Source: Lyophyllum atratum (lineage: Eukaryota; Basidiomycota; Agaricomycetes; Agaricales; Lyophyllaceae). From it: a stretch of 64,000 nucleotides of DNA. The stretch covers positions 186,001 through 250,000 of the forward strand of contig JACGCN010000018.1 in the NCBI GenBank assembly GCA_014905825.1, given 5' to 3'. Of this stretch, positions 31,847-42,131 are shown in pieces (within the stretch, counting starts at the first letter, position 1; each line of letters begins with the position of its first letter). Made by a program: the position numbers and the translations under genes. The notes under the pieces were generated by a model. The model did not search any database, was not told the DNA's origin, and saw nothing but the letters and a program-made list of their open reading frames with translations.

Positions 31847-32179
31847 TCTGTATGCAATCGGGTGTTCCTTCATTTTGGACTGAAAGAACGGGTGGGGACG
31901 TACGAGTGCAGATTCTGGGCACGCGGCGCAGTGAACGGGGTGCTATTCACCTTGAGGTCATCAAAACCAAAATCTGAGCCGGGGTAGTCGCCCTAGGAAA
32001 TGCGGCTGTGGCACACCTGTTCGGCGTACAGGTCGTATTTACACTTCTGCGGACTGTTCTGTGCCCCGGGGAGCGTGCCCGGGCTGATCGGGGTTCAATT
32101 GCAGAATGGATTGAAAGATGCGATGGGATGAGGGGACGTACATAGCCTCGCTCGCGAAGGAGTTGCCGAAGCCGAGTTG

Positions 32180-32796
32180 CACTCGTGGCATGGTTGACTA
32201 TTTCCTTGGGAAATACACATTAGAAAAATGTTTTATGCTTTCTGATTTGTTTTTCTTGAGAAATATGTTAAGTCTGTCTTGAGAAAAATACGAGAAAATG
32301 CTGAGGTTTTTCCGAACTCTTTCTCAAGAAAATTGAGACGTATTTCCCCATCTATTTCTCAAGAAGTAGACGAGAAATAGGTCAAGTTTTTCTCGTCTAC
32401 TTCAAAAGAAAAACGTGACATATTTCAATGCCTATTTCTTGTTTGTCTATTTCTTGAGATTTTCTTTTCGTCTTTCTCAACAATACAAAGAGAAGTCGAG
32501 AAAGACGAAAAGAAAATCTCAAGAAATAGACAAAGGAGAAATAGGCATTGAAATATGTCACGTTTTTCTTTTGAAGTAGACGAGAAAAACTTGACCTATT
32601 TCTCGTCTATTTCTTGAGAAATAGATGGGGAAATACGTCTCAATTTTCTTGAGAAAGAGTTCGGAAAAACCTCAGCATTTTCTCGTATTTTTCTCCAGAC
32701 AGACTTAACATATTTCTCAAGAAAAACAAATCAGAAAGCATAAAACATTTTTCTAATGTGTATTTCCCAAGGAAATTGCGGACCCCGCCACGAGTG
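32180..32796. mobile_element. 617-bp foldback MITE, CACTA-like
   Basis: Nearly the whole element is one long palindrome: about 290-bp arms around a short loop near 32490-32500. Both termini read CACTCGTGGC inward. The flanking trinucleotide TTG (minus-strand CAA, a Gln codon of HGD) is duplicated (32177-32179 and 32797-32799). Removing the element and one copy restores TAC CAA CTC GGC, the HGD reading frame. CACT-starting ends with a 3-bp target duplication are the signature of the CACTA superfamily. No coding sequence. Confidence 0.88.
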
Positions 32797-32865
32797 TTGG
32801 TAGCTGTATGGATCAAGTTCGGTGGGGTGGGTTGAGAAGGAGGAGGGGGCGGTGGCGGAAGACAT

Positions 32866-33481
32866 GGTGGATCGAGGTTGTGGGGAACTACTCAGAACTT
32901 GTGCAGGGTTTATATGTTGGTGCCAATCGACGGATAAGACCTATAGATGTGAGAAGATATGGGAGATGGGCGCCGGGCGCCAGCGGTGGGTGATAGGATC
33001 CATCATATTAGAAGTCGGAGTATACATCCCTCCCATCCAGCGCCCATACATAGCGCATCAGGGAGATGGAAATGATTGGTTAGAAACTTGTCGAGCCTGT
33101 TGCGCAGCAGTATGCAGTATCTGCGAATACCCTGGAAAATGGAACATGCCTATATATACACCAAAGCTAACTTCGTTTGATACCGAGGCCGCGATATCGA
33201 AGGAAGTGTTCTGAAGAGGAATGACGTGCAGCTCAATGATCGAAGTGCTTGTCGCCGTACCCCACGGAACCCGGAATCAAACCTGAACGCCGCACTCCTA
33301 AATATAGACAAGGAAGACCTCGCAGAACCACTGGCACATACCTATAGGCGTATACGGAGGAACGACTGATTATCGGACAGACTAGCACATACCACCCAAC
33401 AACTTCAACTTGATATCCCACGCATACAATTAGCATTACATCCGCGTACATTTCCTAGAGACAGCGGGTCTTCTATTAGTA
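32866..33481 (-). promoter_or_regulatory. Promoter region of the HGD gene
   Basis: Intergenic DNA between the OMA1 stop and the HGD start. On the minus strand CATATAAACCC (32906-32916) lies about 45-50 nt before the HGD ATG and is a reasonable TATA box. No gene seen; plus-strand frames here carry no motif. Confidence 0.4.
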
Positions 33482-35256
33482 TCACACCCAGGTCTCCGAC
33501 CCCCCACCGAGCGCCACCTCCCTGAACCTCTGCAGCCGGTCCTGCGTCGCTGCGCATTCGGGGTTCGCTGATAGGACGGCGTAGGCTTCTGGGAGGAGTT
33601 GTTGGAGTCTCTGTAGAGCGATAGCGTTGATTGAGTAATTTGTGATGTCAAACCCAGAAGGGAAAGGGAAAAAGAAAAGAAAGGAAAGGAAAGAGAAAAA
33701 CGCACCTCGACGCGGGTGGCACTCGATGGATGCGTCGCCATGAATTCCAGATTTTTCGACATTTTAGCTTCGAGCCGGCCCATGCGCTCGAACATCCTAC
33801 GAATCGTGGGTCATTAGATCCACTAGTCGTCGGTCCTGAGATGGGTGTGGGACTTACTCGACTGCACCGCGCGGATCGAAGCATGCGCGGGCCATTAGTG
33901 TCATTCCGATCTTGTCCGCTGCGTGCCGTATCAGCCCCGGATATGGGACAGAATGGGAAGGGGAAAAAGGAGAGAAGAGAGGCGCACCTTCGAGTTCCTG
34001 TGTCCTAGAATTTGGCAGCTCGAAGAGAAGGTTCTGCACGATGTTGGATATGCCGTAGTCGAGCCCGAGGAGCTGCGCGAGGAAGAGGAGGGAGATGGTG
34101 ATTGTTTGCGAGGATATGCGTTCGGCGGTGTGGCGCGCCACTGCGGATAGGAAGGATCAGTCGAAGGCGAAAGGACGGGGGAAGGGTGGGGATGGGCTTA
34201 CCGACGTGCCCGACTTCTGGAAGGCGCATGAACGGGAGTGTGAGGGACTAGAATGTGAGGGATGAGGGGAAAAGGACGAACCGTGCGCGAGAACGGCGGA
34301 GAGCCCCTGCTCGTCCTTACACACCGGAAGAATACCGGTGAACACGATGACCACACCTACCCACCTCACTTTATCAACAACCCACACTCCCCGGGTGATC
34401 GACCATGAACCTGACGCTCACCTGGCAGCGCCATCGCATTGATCATCTTGTTATCATTAACCACAATCACATCCCACTCCCTCTCATGCCCCTCCACCCC
34501 CCTACTCCCCCTCCCCCCACCCCCCTCACTCTCACTCCCATGGCGGAACTGCGCATCCGGATTCCACGCCGCCTCCTCCCCCGCCTGCCCGTGCGTCTGG
34601 TGCGCGGTGGGCGAGAGGAAGTGGGAGGTGGGGGGCTCGCCGCGGATGTGCCCGAGGTTGGAGGCGGTGAGGATGCGGGAGACGACGCGGTGGACGTGTC
34701 GCGAGATGGGGTGGTTCGGGGGGAGGGTGCGGCCTTGGTATTCTTGCAAGGTCTGTTCGCGGGCCATTTTGCCGAACTAGGGTAGTGGGGGGAGTCAGTG
34801 GGGGGAGGGGGATCGGTGGGGAGGGGTGTGTACCTTTTCTTCGTATTGGGGGCTGGTGTTCATGAACCGCCATCGTCCTGTTTCTGGGACTTGCTCTAGG
34901 CTTCATAATCAGAGTATATGTCTCCGTCAGTTCGATAGTAGTACGGGAAGCGAGTTGTTATGGACGCACTGGGCGACGTAGTACACAACTGCGAGGACGC
35001 CTGCTCCCGTAACATAACGCCCATTGATACCTTTCCGCGATCCCTTCGGCCCAGAGGAGGAGCCGCCGAAACGGGTGTACTGTACCCGATCCTTTGGGGG
35101 TCGAGAGCACGAGAAGGTGCGGGTTTGCGGGTGGGTGATCCGGGGTTGCGGCGACTGCGTGAGGTACCGGGAGAGGCTGGATCGGGTGCAGAGGGAGTGT
35201 CGGGACGCAGACGAGAGTGGGTGGCGGAGGAGGCTCGTAGCCCCGGCGCGGAACAT
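33482..35256 (-). CDS. OMA1: Mitochondrial inner-membrane metalloprotease OMA1
   Basis: Stress-activated M48 zinc protease that cleaves membrane proteins such as dynamin-like Mgm1/OPA1 relatives. The N-terminus (MFRAGATSLLRHPLSSASRH, later RTFSCSRPPKD) is a typical mitochondrial presequence, followed by a transmembrane segment (VTGAGVLAVVYYVA). After splicing come LEQVPETGRWRFMNTSPQYE, ARQ-type MAREQTLQEYQG, EWDVIVVNDNKMINAMALPG and VFTGILPVCKDEQGLSAVLA. The catalytic motif HEVGH is built across two introns (around 34150-34290), followed by VARHTAERIS, ELPNSRTQELEADKIGM and MFERMGRLEAKM. The last exon ends TWV at 33482. A non-conserved Gly/Ser-rich loop of about 55 residues lies between HIRG and EREWDVI. 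Exon 1 is 34970-35256 and exon 2 is 34834-34900. The order of blocks matches yeast and fungal OMA1 throughout. Confidence 0.92.
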
Positions 35257-36873
35257 GGTGGTTGGGAGATTCAGGAACCGTTTGTGGAAGGCACTGAAGG
35301 CCCTCTGAATCTGAGCAGCGGGACCTTCGATGCCGGAGTTACGCGTTGTGGACGGCAGGGGCTGTAGCCAAATATTGTTGCGGCAGGGGCTTCGAACTCC
35401 GATCTGTTGCTTCTTCCTCGGTCATTCTCAAGTCATTCTTGCTGTCCAACTTCAAAAAGAACCTGCATCTCCTTGTTCCTGAAGCTCTCTGCGCGCGCAC
35501 CGGCTTGTAAAATACCATGAACAATGTCTGCGCTAAAATTCCAAAATATAATTTTTAGCAATTAAACGAGATCCAGGCGAGGGTCAGATAAAATAAGTTT
35601 CAACAATTCCCCCCCTCCCTCAAAGCCGCTTTGGATCGACGAGATGGGACATGGGCCTATTGCTTGAAAGCCTCCTAGTATGTCATCTCGAACTAATACA
35701 TCTTAGATGATCGTTTTTTGAGCAATGTGGCATATCTGGATGAGGTCGCGTCGGCGGCCCCAGGTTTGCACGTGGAGATACTTGAGATGCCGTAGACCGC
35801 AAATATTCTTTAGATGCTCAAGATGGAACATATGAGGGTCCCAACCCAGTCCTAGGACGGTAAGATAGAAAGACACGTACTATATGAATGTTGCGATCGT
35901 GGACTCAGGCTGCAATAGTCGGATAGTAACTTCCTTCCCTAATGATGAGAGCACTCCAATAGTCACAACGAGGTCAAAACTCACTGTCCCGAGTCCTATA
36001 ACACGACTACCCCAGCACCGTCCTCCTCCTCCTCCTCCGGCGATGCGTGAATCAGGCAGAGGAACGCAAGACCCACGTCAAACGATCAATCCCCTTTTCC
36101 AAGCATCACGCAACCTACAGAAAACGACCACGAGCGACCGAGACCACTTCCACTTAGCGCTTGAAGTAGGGATGTAACACATATAGATAAGAGTACGCAT
36201 ATACACAGATCTTACATATCGAGAGAAAGAAAATCAGAAAAAGAAAAAGAGAGAGGGAGAGAGGACAGATATTCAAGAAGAGTGTGCATATGGTGTGGAC
36301 GCATAGATGTATAGAAAAGGGCAGGGAGCAAATTGTTGGTACGGAGGGATATTAGAGATGTAGGACCGGATCTGGAAAAGTTGGGATTGGGGGAGGGGGT
36401 AGGTGGAACGGAGAACGACGGGAGTATCCGAGAAACCAAAAACCAAGCCTCGTCCAATATATCCATCCATCCAACGATCCTCTCCTCTCCTCTTTCCTCC
36501 CGAAAATTCCGCACCAAGAGGCCTTCATCCTTGCGAGACGGACGACGAGGGCACACTAACCACGCATGCATCTTCGAACGATCATTCCATCCGTGCACCG
36601 CGTGGAATACACGCGCAGCCACACAGCACCTACGCCCCCCGTCAGTTGCAGTCGTATATCTCGTCCAGGGCAATAGGAGTAATGAAGACGCATGTGGCCG
36701 TACACCGACGCGCCCACGACGACCGACGGTTGAAGCCGCTCGCTCTAGTCTGTGTTCTGTGGATAGAAGTAGCTGTGGCCTTTTCTCACAAACCATAAGC
36801 ACCCTCCCACACCCCAAGCCAGCAGCAAACTCACCTGTCAAGAACTGCGATTCAAATCCCAACCTCAGCGCCA
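35257..36873. other. Intergenic with a decayed repeat; no intact gene
   Basis: The segment 35440-35600 is an inverted, diverged copy of 38475-38640 (shared AGCTTCAGGAACAAGGAGAT). Its minus frame reads HGILQAGARAESFRNKEMQV before a stop, so it is an old mobile-element or gene fragment. A CTC trinucleotide run lies at about 36018-36035. The minus-strand frame 36212-36877 has no recognisable motif and I do not call it. Confidence 0.4.
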
Positions 36874-38224
36874 TCATGGGTCCGGATCCAACTTCTCCCC
36901 CCTCGCAAGCACCCTCACAACCTTGCTCGGCTGCGCCACCATCTCCATCATCGCCATCACCGCCGGCGGGCGCTCCACCAGCCCCCCGCCGTGGCCCTTC
37001 GCACTCCCATCAGACGGCCTCCTTGCCCTCACCGCCGCGCGCTTCGCCCGAGGCCCGCCCCCGCCCCCAACATCCTCCTCGGCGGGTGCGGACGTCGGGT
37101 CGACAGCGAGCATGGCGATGCGGGCGCGGGCAGCCCAGTGCGTGACGAGCGCCCCCGCGGAGCGGGGCTCGTGCTTGTTGGCCTGGACGTGCGGGGCGGG
37201 GAGCGGGACGGGGGTGGGGGAGGAGGAGAGCTTGAGGTCGCCCATGGAGGCCGCGAGGTCCGAGGAGGCGGGGGTGTGCGCCAGGACGGCGAGGACGACT
37301 TTGGGGGGGGCGGGGGGAGGGGGTGGGGTCTTGGAGGCGCCGTGCTCGACTTCCCATTGGGCGCAGCAGATGGTGCGGCGCACCCACTCGGGGGAGATGT
37401 AGGGGAGGGGGAGGGGGGTGGGGGAGGGGGGTTTGGAGGGGTCGAGGGTGTCGGTGAACTCCATTTTGTCCCAGAGGACGAAGGCGTCGTCTTGCTGGAC
37501 GCGGATGCGGGGGTTGGTGCCGACTTGCGCCTCGAGGACGCGGGACGCTGCGCGGGCACGCTGAGCGAGCGGGGTGGTGCCTTTCTTGAGCAAGTCGAGC
37601 GTGTTCAGAGCTATGTGGGGACGCCAGTAAGTTCGGTCTCGGGTTCATTGCAAGACACAAATAGGGTCCGGCGTACCTTCCAGTGGAACAATAACGACCT
37701 CCTCCCGCCCGTCCCTACACCACTTCTTGAGCTGGTACAAAGCATGCACGAGCACACTAGCATCGACAACGACGATATCAGCGTCCTTCTCACCCCGCTC
37801 CCTCTCCCTCTCCTCATCGCTCGACCTCCTCCTCCCGCCCACGTCCTGCGGGTGATTCCTCACCGCAGCCCCTCCCGCATCTCTGCCTACCGCCCTCCCC
37901 TTGCGCGCAGCCTGAGACTCCTCCCCGGGCCGTCGGCTTGCCACTTTGATACCAGGGGCCATCGGGGGCCGTTTCCCGCCCCCAATCGTAGGCTGCGGGG
38001 CCTGCTCCACAGGACCCATCTGCCGCCTCCTCCAGTTCCCAGAAGCGGGCCCATTGGACACGGACTTCTCCAGCTGCTCGACCTGGTGGTTGAGGAATGC
38101 GGCGCCGAGCGCCCGCGACATGGCGAGCTTGCCGGGACTGACTGTGGGGGCTTGCTATGGGCGAGTTGTGAGGACTAGGAAGGGGTATGGTGTTGGGAGG
38201 GGTACTTGCCTTCTTTTCTGACAT
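36874..38224 (-). CDS. PIN-domain protein
   Basis: Probable RNA-processing or RNA-decay nuclease of the fungal PIN family. Exon 1 is only MSEKK, followed by a GC-AG intron (GCAAGT donor at about 38209) to a frame opening QAPTVSPGKLAMSRALGAAF. The PIN core is DIVVVDASVLVHALYQLKKW, with the first acidic residue, then VVIVPLEALNTLDLLKKGTT (spliced at the intron near 37610-37680), ending with acidic FVLWDKMEF. The C-terminal half is low-complexity, Pro/Ala-rich, and stops at 36874. If the GC-AG intron is not used, an in-frame ATG at 38121 (MSRALGAAF) gives a slightly shorter protein. Substrate and partners are unknown. Confidence 0.7.
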
Positions 38225-38569
38225 TGTAAGGTCGTTTGGGGTGGGCGTTGTGGATTGGAGGTGGAAACAGTTGAGGATCGGTGTTTGGCTGGAGTTCTAC
38301 ACCCCGCGTGATGCTCGCTGAGTCAGCGATCGTGCTGTGCTTATTTCGGATTCGGAAGAGTCAGCGAGGCTGTTCATTAGCATCGTGAGTAGCACTGCTG
38401 TACGGGACAAAGACGGAATTGAGTCATGAAGGAGTGAAAGGATAGAGAAATACGATTATACACACTACAGCATCAGGACGGCTTATTTTATCTTACCTCA
38501 AGTGGATTTCAGCGCCAAAAAATCATGTTTTAGAACATTGGAACGGCCATATGCGTTCATGGTACTTTA

Positions 38570-39181
38570 CTAGCAGGTGCTTGCGAAAACAGCTTCAGGA
38601 ACAAGGAGATGCAGGTTCTCTTTGAACAGGAAGTAACGGAGGAAGTCCAAGAAAGTGGCTGATCGTGACGAAATTCATTATCACGTGGCTTGCACAGAGG
38701 GACCAGGGTGGAAATTCCAAGTCGCATACGTGACGAAGCCGGGTCTGAAAAAGAGAATCGTCGGCAAGAGGCTACGCATATCCAGCGGGTGGTGGACGGG
38801 AAGCGGCTGAAGGACACGATCCGGAAGGACAAGACCAATGCTCGAGAACGCGCGCTTAACGAGCTTAGGCCAGAACTAGATGTCAGATGCCTGAAGGAGG
38901 GGAGGAAATCGTCTGGGGAGAAGCTCACCGTGACCCAGATTCGCGAACAAATCAATTGGCACCGCCGATACGATGACAAGATCCCTACCAAAACCCTTGT
39001 TGCAAGCATGGTGTGAGCGGACGCGCTGACTCAACTGATCGTGACCGTGACACGCTTCAATTCGACGCCACGCACTGCAAGTCAGTCAGACCCACCAGAA
39101 CCGCCTCCCAGAAGCCCGGAATCGATGGATTGGGAGGACGTCGAAGACCAAAACGACGCAGATATGCTTGACGTCGACTAA
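38570..39181 (+). pseudogene. Decayed coding sequence, possibly transposon-derived
   Basis: Coding-like sequence starts with HGTLLAGACENSFRNKEMQV, ends that frame at a stop near 38665, and resumes in another frame at 38690 (KTNARERALNELRPELDV, EQINWHRRYDDKIP). At 39014 a TGA interrupts it. The same frame is open beyond it (ADALTQLIVTVTRFNST) to an acidic end (MDWEDVEDQNDADMLDVD, TAA 39179). The combination of a shift, an in-frame stop and a second decayed copy in inverse orientation at 35440-35600 argues for a dead repeat family. The family is not recognised. Confidence 0.5.
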
Positions 39182-39629
39182 CTTGAAAGCACCGTGTCAG
39201 GTTTCAACCTGAAGTTCTTTTTGCAAATAGATTAGCTTAATACATGGATAAAAGTATATACCTTGTATTCTAGTCCTACAGTAGTCTTTGGAACGTTGTA
39301 ATAGCTAACGGCGGGGAAACGAGTAAATGGGTGCAGGCCAAGTTCGAAATCGCGGAGTCTCAACCGTGCGGAAAGATCTCGGATGTGCCTTGCTCCCAAT
39401 TCGGAAGGGACCACTTTTTCTATCACACATTTTTTCGCAGGATTGCCAGTCCCCAGTGGAATACGCGAAACGTTTAACTTTTCGAATTGCAACCTCGGAA
39501 TACACATAACTGAAAGGGAAGCATAATAATAACAAGAGCAATAAATACAGTCGTAGCACAAGATCAAACAAAAGGAAGCTATAGTACATGGGTGGCCTAG
39601 TGTACGAACGCGTACGAATACAACTCGAC
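39182..39629. other. Intergenic; nothing recognised
   Basis: 3' flank of the RNase H-like gene. No motif or convincing frame. Confidence 0.4.
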
Positions 39630-41123
39630 TCAAAGCAGGAGAGAGCGAAATTCAACCGACGGTTGTAAGAATGGTACGAGATGATTTGGCAAAGGCACGG
39701 AGATAGGGAAAAGCAAAGCCTTCGACGCGAACACGCCACGCGAAGGTTTATCCGCCGGGTTCTCAGCCGTCGGAACCCACACAGGGATGAGTGTAATCTT
39801 ACAGCGCTTCGTCAACGCAACGATCTCTCGTAAGATCTCCAGCTGCTTCGCATGCCTCGACTTTCCCTTGAGGAGAGACTGAACAACGCCCCAGTTGTCC
39901 GATCTCATAACGATGGTCTGCGAGTGAAAGCCCGCGGCTATAGCGACGTGCAAGCCGAGTTCGACTGCCACCATCTCGGCCCAGTTGTTATCGCGGCCTT
40001 GGCATTTCCACCCTGGTTTGAGCTTCCACGCTAACCACCGCCCATTGAGCATGAAACCCACCCCCCATCCCGATGCGTCGACAAAGATCTCGGGGGTGTC
40101 AGACTCGCCCAGAGGAGGACGCCGACTCGATGGTTTTCCTGGGGTGAGGGATGGGCGCACGTCCTTCCATTCGAGGATGAGGGATTGTTGTACGCGGGTT
40201 CTGTCCTTTGATGGTGTGAGATGTGCCCCCATATAGAGCTCGTTAACTCTTAGCAAGGCTTGGGTGTCGCCCTCACGTGCGTCATCCATGAGTTGATTTA
40301 GCTCGAAGACGCTTCCCTGAGTTCCCAAAGCCGGCGTCGTCCCGCAGCTCTCCGAGGTTGGCTCCCGGTCCACACATTCCATAGTTCCCTTCGGCGACGC
40401 GGAAACTGAAGCCTCGTAGGCTTCATCATTGGCTGAAGCTCGCGAACCATCCAAAAATATGGAGTCGGGGGGCGGAAGAGCCGAAGGGAGGGGTGATACT
40501 TCTGGCAGCGCTTCCGGAGTTGATGGTGGAGAAGGCAGGTATGATGGTATGCGTGAAGGTGACGCTGGGGGCGTTGGTAATGGTAGTAGATCGACTGGTT
40601 GAGAACTCGACTCGAGCGCGTACGTTTCCTGATCCTCGTCGCCAGATGTCCCCAGAAGAATATTCTCGAGGTGCGTCATGCGATCTCCCACGAATGGTTT
40701 TCCACCAGTAGAGAACTCTACCATCTCATCGAATAGGGCCTGGAGGGATTGGAATCGCTCCTGGATATGAAGCAATGCCTCCTTCGTGGCGAGCAGCTCG
40801 GCAGTGCGATGGTTTGCAAGCTCTACAGCTTCATCGCGCTCGACACGATACTGCCTAACCATATCTGCGGTGTGGCCATATTCCTCCTCCTCAAGACTGC
40901 CGCGTTCACAGAATCCATTGAGATAACAGAACGTACGTGGGCTGTCGCGCTCTTTCACGGCGTCCCGGAACGACGGATCATTCTCCAACTGGCTGCTCGC
41001 AGCGACATGCCTCACATAATGAAGGCATGTATTGCAGCCTGAGGAGTGGACGATCCCAAATACGGGGTCGCAGGTCCAAGTAGGACTGAAAGGCCGAATC
41101 CGACGTTGATATTCGGACGACAT
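39630..41123 (-). CDS. RNase H-like protein derived from a retroelement, with CxxC and coiled-coil N-terminus
   Basis: Single open exon of 497 residues, ATG 41123. The N-terminus has a Cys pair (SSGCNTCLHYV) and a coiled coil (MVRQYRVERDEAVELANHRT and following). A long Pro/Ser linker comes next. The C-terminal third is an RNase H fold: EIFVDASGWGVGFML (first D), WAEMVAVELGLHVA (E), IVMRSDNWGVVQSLLKG (D) and NPADKPSRG (last D). All four catalytic positions are present. This resembles the RNase H part of DIRS/Ty3-type reverse transcriptases, but no reverse transcriptase, integrase or LTR lies near. It therefore looks like a stand-alone, possibly domesticated gene. Its role is unknown. Confidence 0.65.
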   Translation of the reverse strand: MSSEYQRRIRPFSPTWTCDPVFGIVHSSGCNTCLHYVRHVAASSQLENDPSFRDAVKERDSPRTFCYLNGFCERGSLEEEEYGHTADMVRQYRVERDEAVELANHRTAELLATKEALLHIQERFQSLQALFDEMVEFSTGGKPFVGDRMTHLENILLGTSGDEDQETYALESSSQPVDLLPLPTPPASPSRIPSYLPSPPSTPEALPEVSPLPSALPPPDSIFLDGSRASANDEAYEASVSASPKGTMECVDREPTSESCGTTPALGTQGSVFELNQLMDDAREGDTQALLRVNELYMGAHLTPSKDRTRVQQSLILEWKDVRPSLTPGKPSSRRPPLGESDTPEIFVDASGWGVGFMLNGRWLAWKLKPGWKCQGRDNNWAEMVAVELGLHVAIAAGFHSQTIVMRSDNWGVVQSLLKGKSRHAKQLEILREIVALTKRCKITLIPVWVPTAENPADKPSRGVFASKALLFPISVPLPNHLVPFLQPSVEFRSLLL

Positions 41124-42131
41124 TGTCGGTCCTCGGATGCTCCAAGAAGGTGGAAGAATATATAGTCACCTCGGGTGAAAATATATAGCTTAGTTAAGAA
41201 AGGAGGGGAGGGACAGGAGGTACCAAATAGTCGACGGAAGTTTTACGAGCCTGGTAAGGTCGAAGGCTCTCGCACATGGGATGTTTAAAAGGTGGGCGCA
41301 GCGAGATGTAAGGAGGCAACGTGTTACGTCAGAGCATGTATACAGCGTGTTTTCCAAATCGCCGTTCGAGTGGCGCCTAAGAGACATGTGGGTGCAGAAG
41401 TCCCTATTGATCCTGCGAGAGGGAGCCCAGCTGAGTAGTACGTTCAAGACTTTGTGGTCCACACGTGCAATCCCCAAATGGACTGCGATGGTAAATCCGG
41501 CGATGCTTCATATTCACCTGGCGTATTAACATCGTGGCCGCAGCAAGACGCAAATTGTGACGAGGGATACTTGACTCTCTTAAACACGTTCAAGGCCCAC
41601 TAGAGTGGCACGTGGTCCCTGCAAACTTGGAGCCGTGATTTTTCGAGATCAAGTCTGTCGGAAAAAGAAGCAAAATGCATCGTCGTAGTCGGATTACGTA
41701 GATGCGCTGAAGGAGGCAGTTTAGGACAGGAGCTTTGGGCAGGTAGCTATGGAGGTTCAAATTATGAGGGCTTACGCTTACGTATCTGTTTACATATGTT
41801 GAACCTCGTTGACCAGGTCCAGGCGTCCACGGCCAGGGACTCGGCTCCGAGCCTTCTCCTGTGGAACTTTCAACTTGCACACTTGGTTGTCACTCACGAT
41901 GTACCTGCTGTCCATGGATATGCTGCTCTCTAGAGTAGATCTTGGAGACTTACTTCTACGCAGAACACCTAGCGTGCGTTTTCAACGCGCGTTTCGAACG
42001 ATCGTATTGAATAATTCACAGCCTACAAACGCTTAAAGGCGATTCCCCCCCTCCCCTGCCTTGCGTCCTCCTCAAGATCATACGCATTCCGCACACCCAT
42101 AGATCCAATCGGAACCTATGATGTCCGGGAG
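41124..42131. other. Intergenic; nothing recognised
   Basis: Short frames on both strands, none with a family motif or consistent splicing. Includes the promoter side of the RNase H-like gene. Confidence 0.4.

Larger units (their letters stand above)
29512..32865 (-). pseudogene. Homogentisate 1,2-dioxygenase, 5' half with MITE and internal exon duplication
   Basis: Start ATG 32865 opens MSSATAPSSFSTHPTELDPY, the usual HGD N-terminus. After SYQ a 617-bp foldback element interrupts exon 1; the frame resumes LGFGNSFASEA. It then runs through PGTLPGAQNSPQKCKYDLYA, FTAPRAQNLHS, WLYRIRPSVAHQGFTPL, GLAIHVYLANESMGRRAF, GRLDVQTEFGR and RPGELFVIQRGIKFK. Next are a [20 protein letters not shown] exon, a 10-nt microexon (30981-30990), a block ending DVVAWHGN, and YVPYKYALSKFISVGSISKD. 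At 30736/30737 the frame passes straight into a second copy starting WLYRIRPSVA, which repeats the block and then continues HIDPSIFCVLTAPS to GTFRPP at 29512. All introns here look spliceable. The donor at 29511 has its acceptor only at 17345. The stop codons brought by the foldback element and the 3' lesions make it a pseudogene. Confidence 0.9.

Noticed and set aside
32808..33214. Plus-strand frames over the HGD promoter
   Set aside because: They overlap HGD exon 1 on the opposite strand and show no family features.
36212..36877. 221-residue minus-strand frame upstream of the PIN gene region
   Set aside because: No motif, low-complexity ends, and no codon pattern typical of the neighbouring genes.
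36991..38178. 395-residue plus-strand frame
   Set aside because: Gly/Arg-rich antisense of the Pro/Ala-rich PIN-protein exons.
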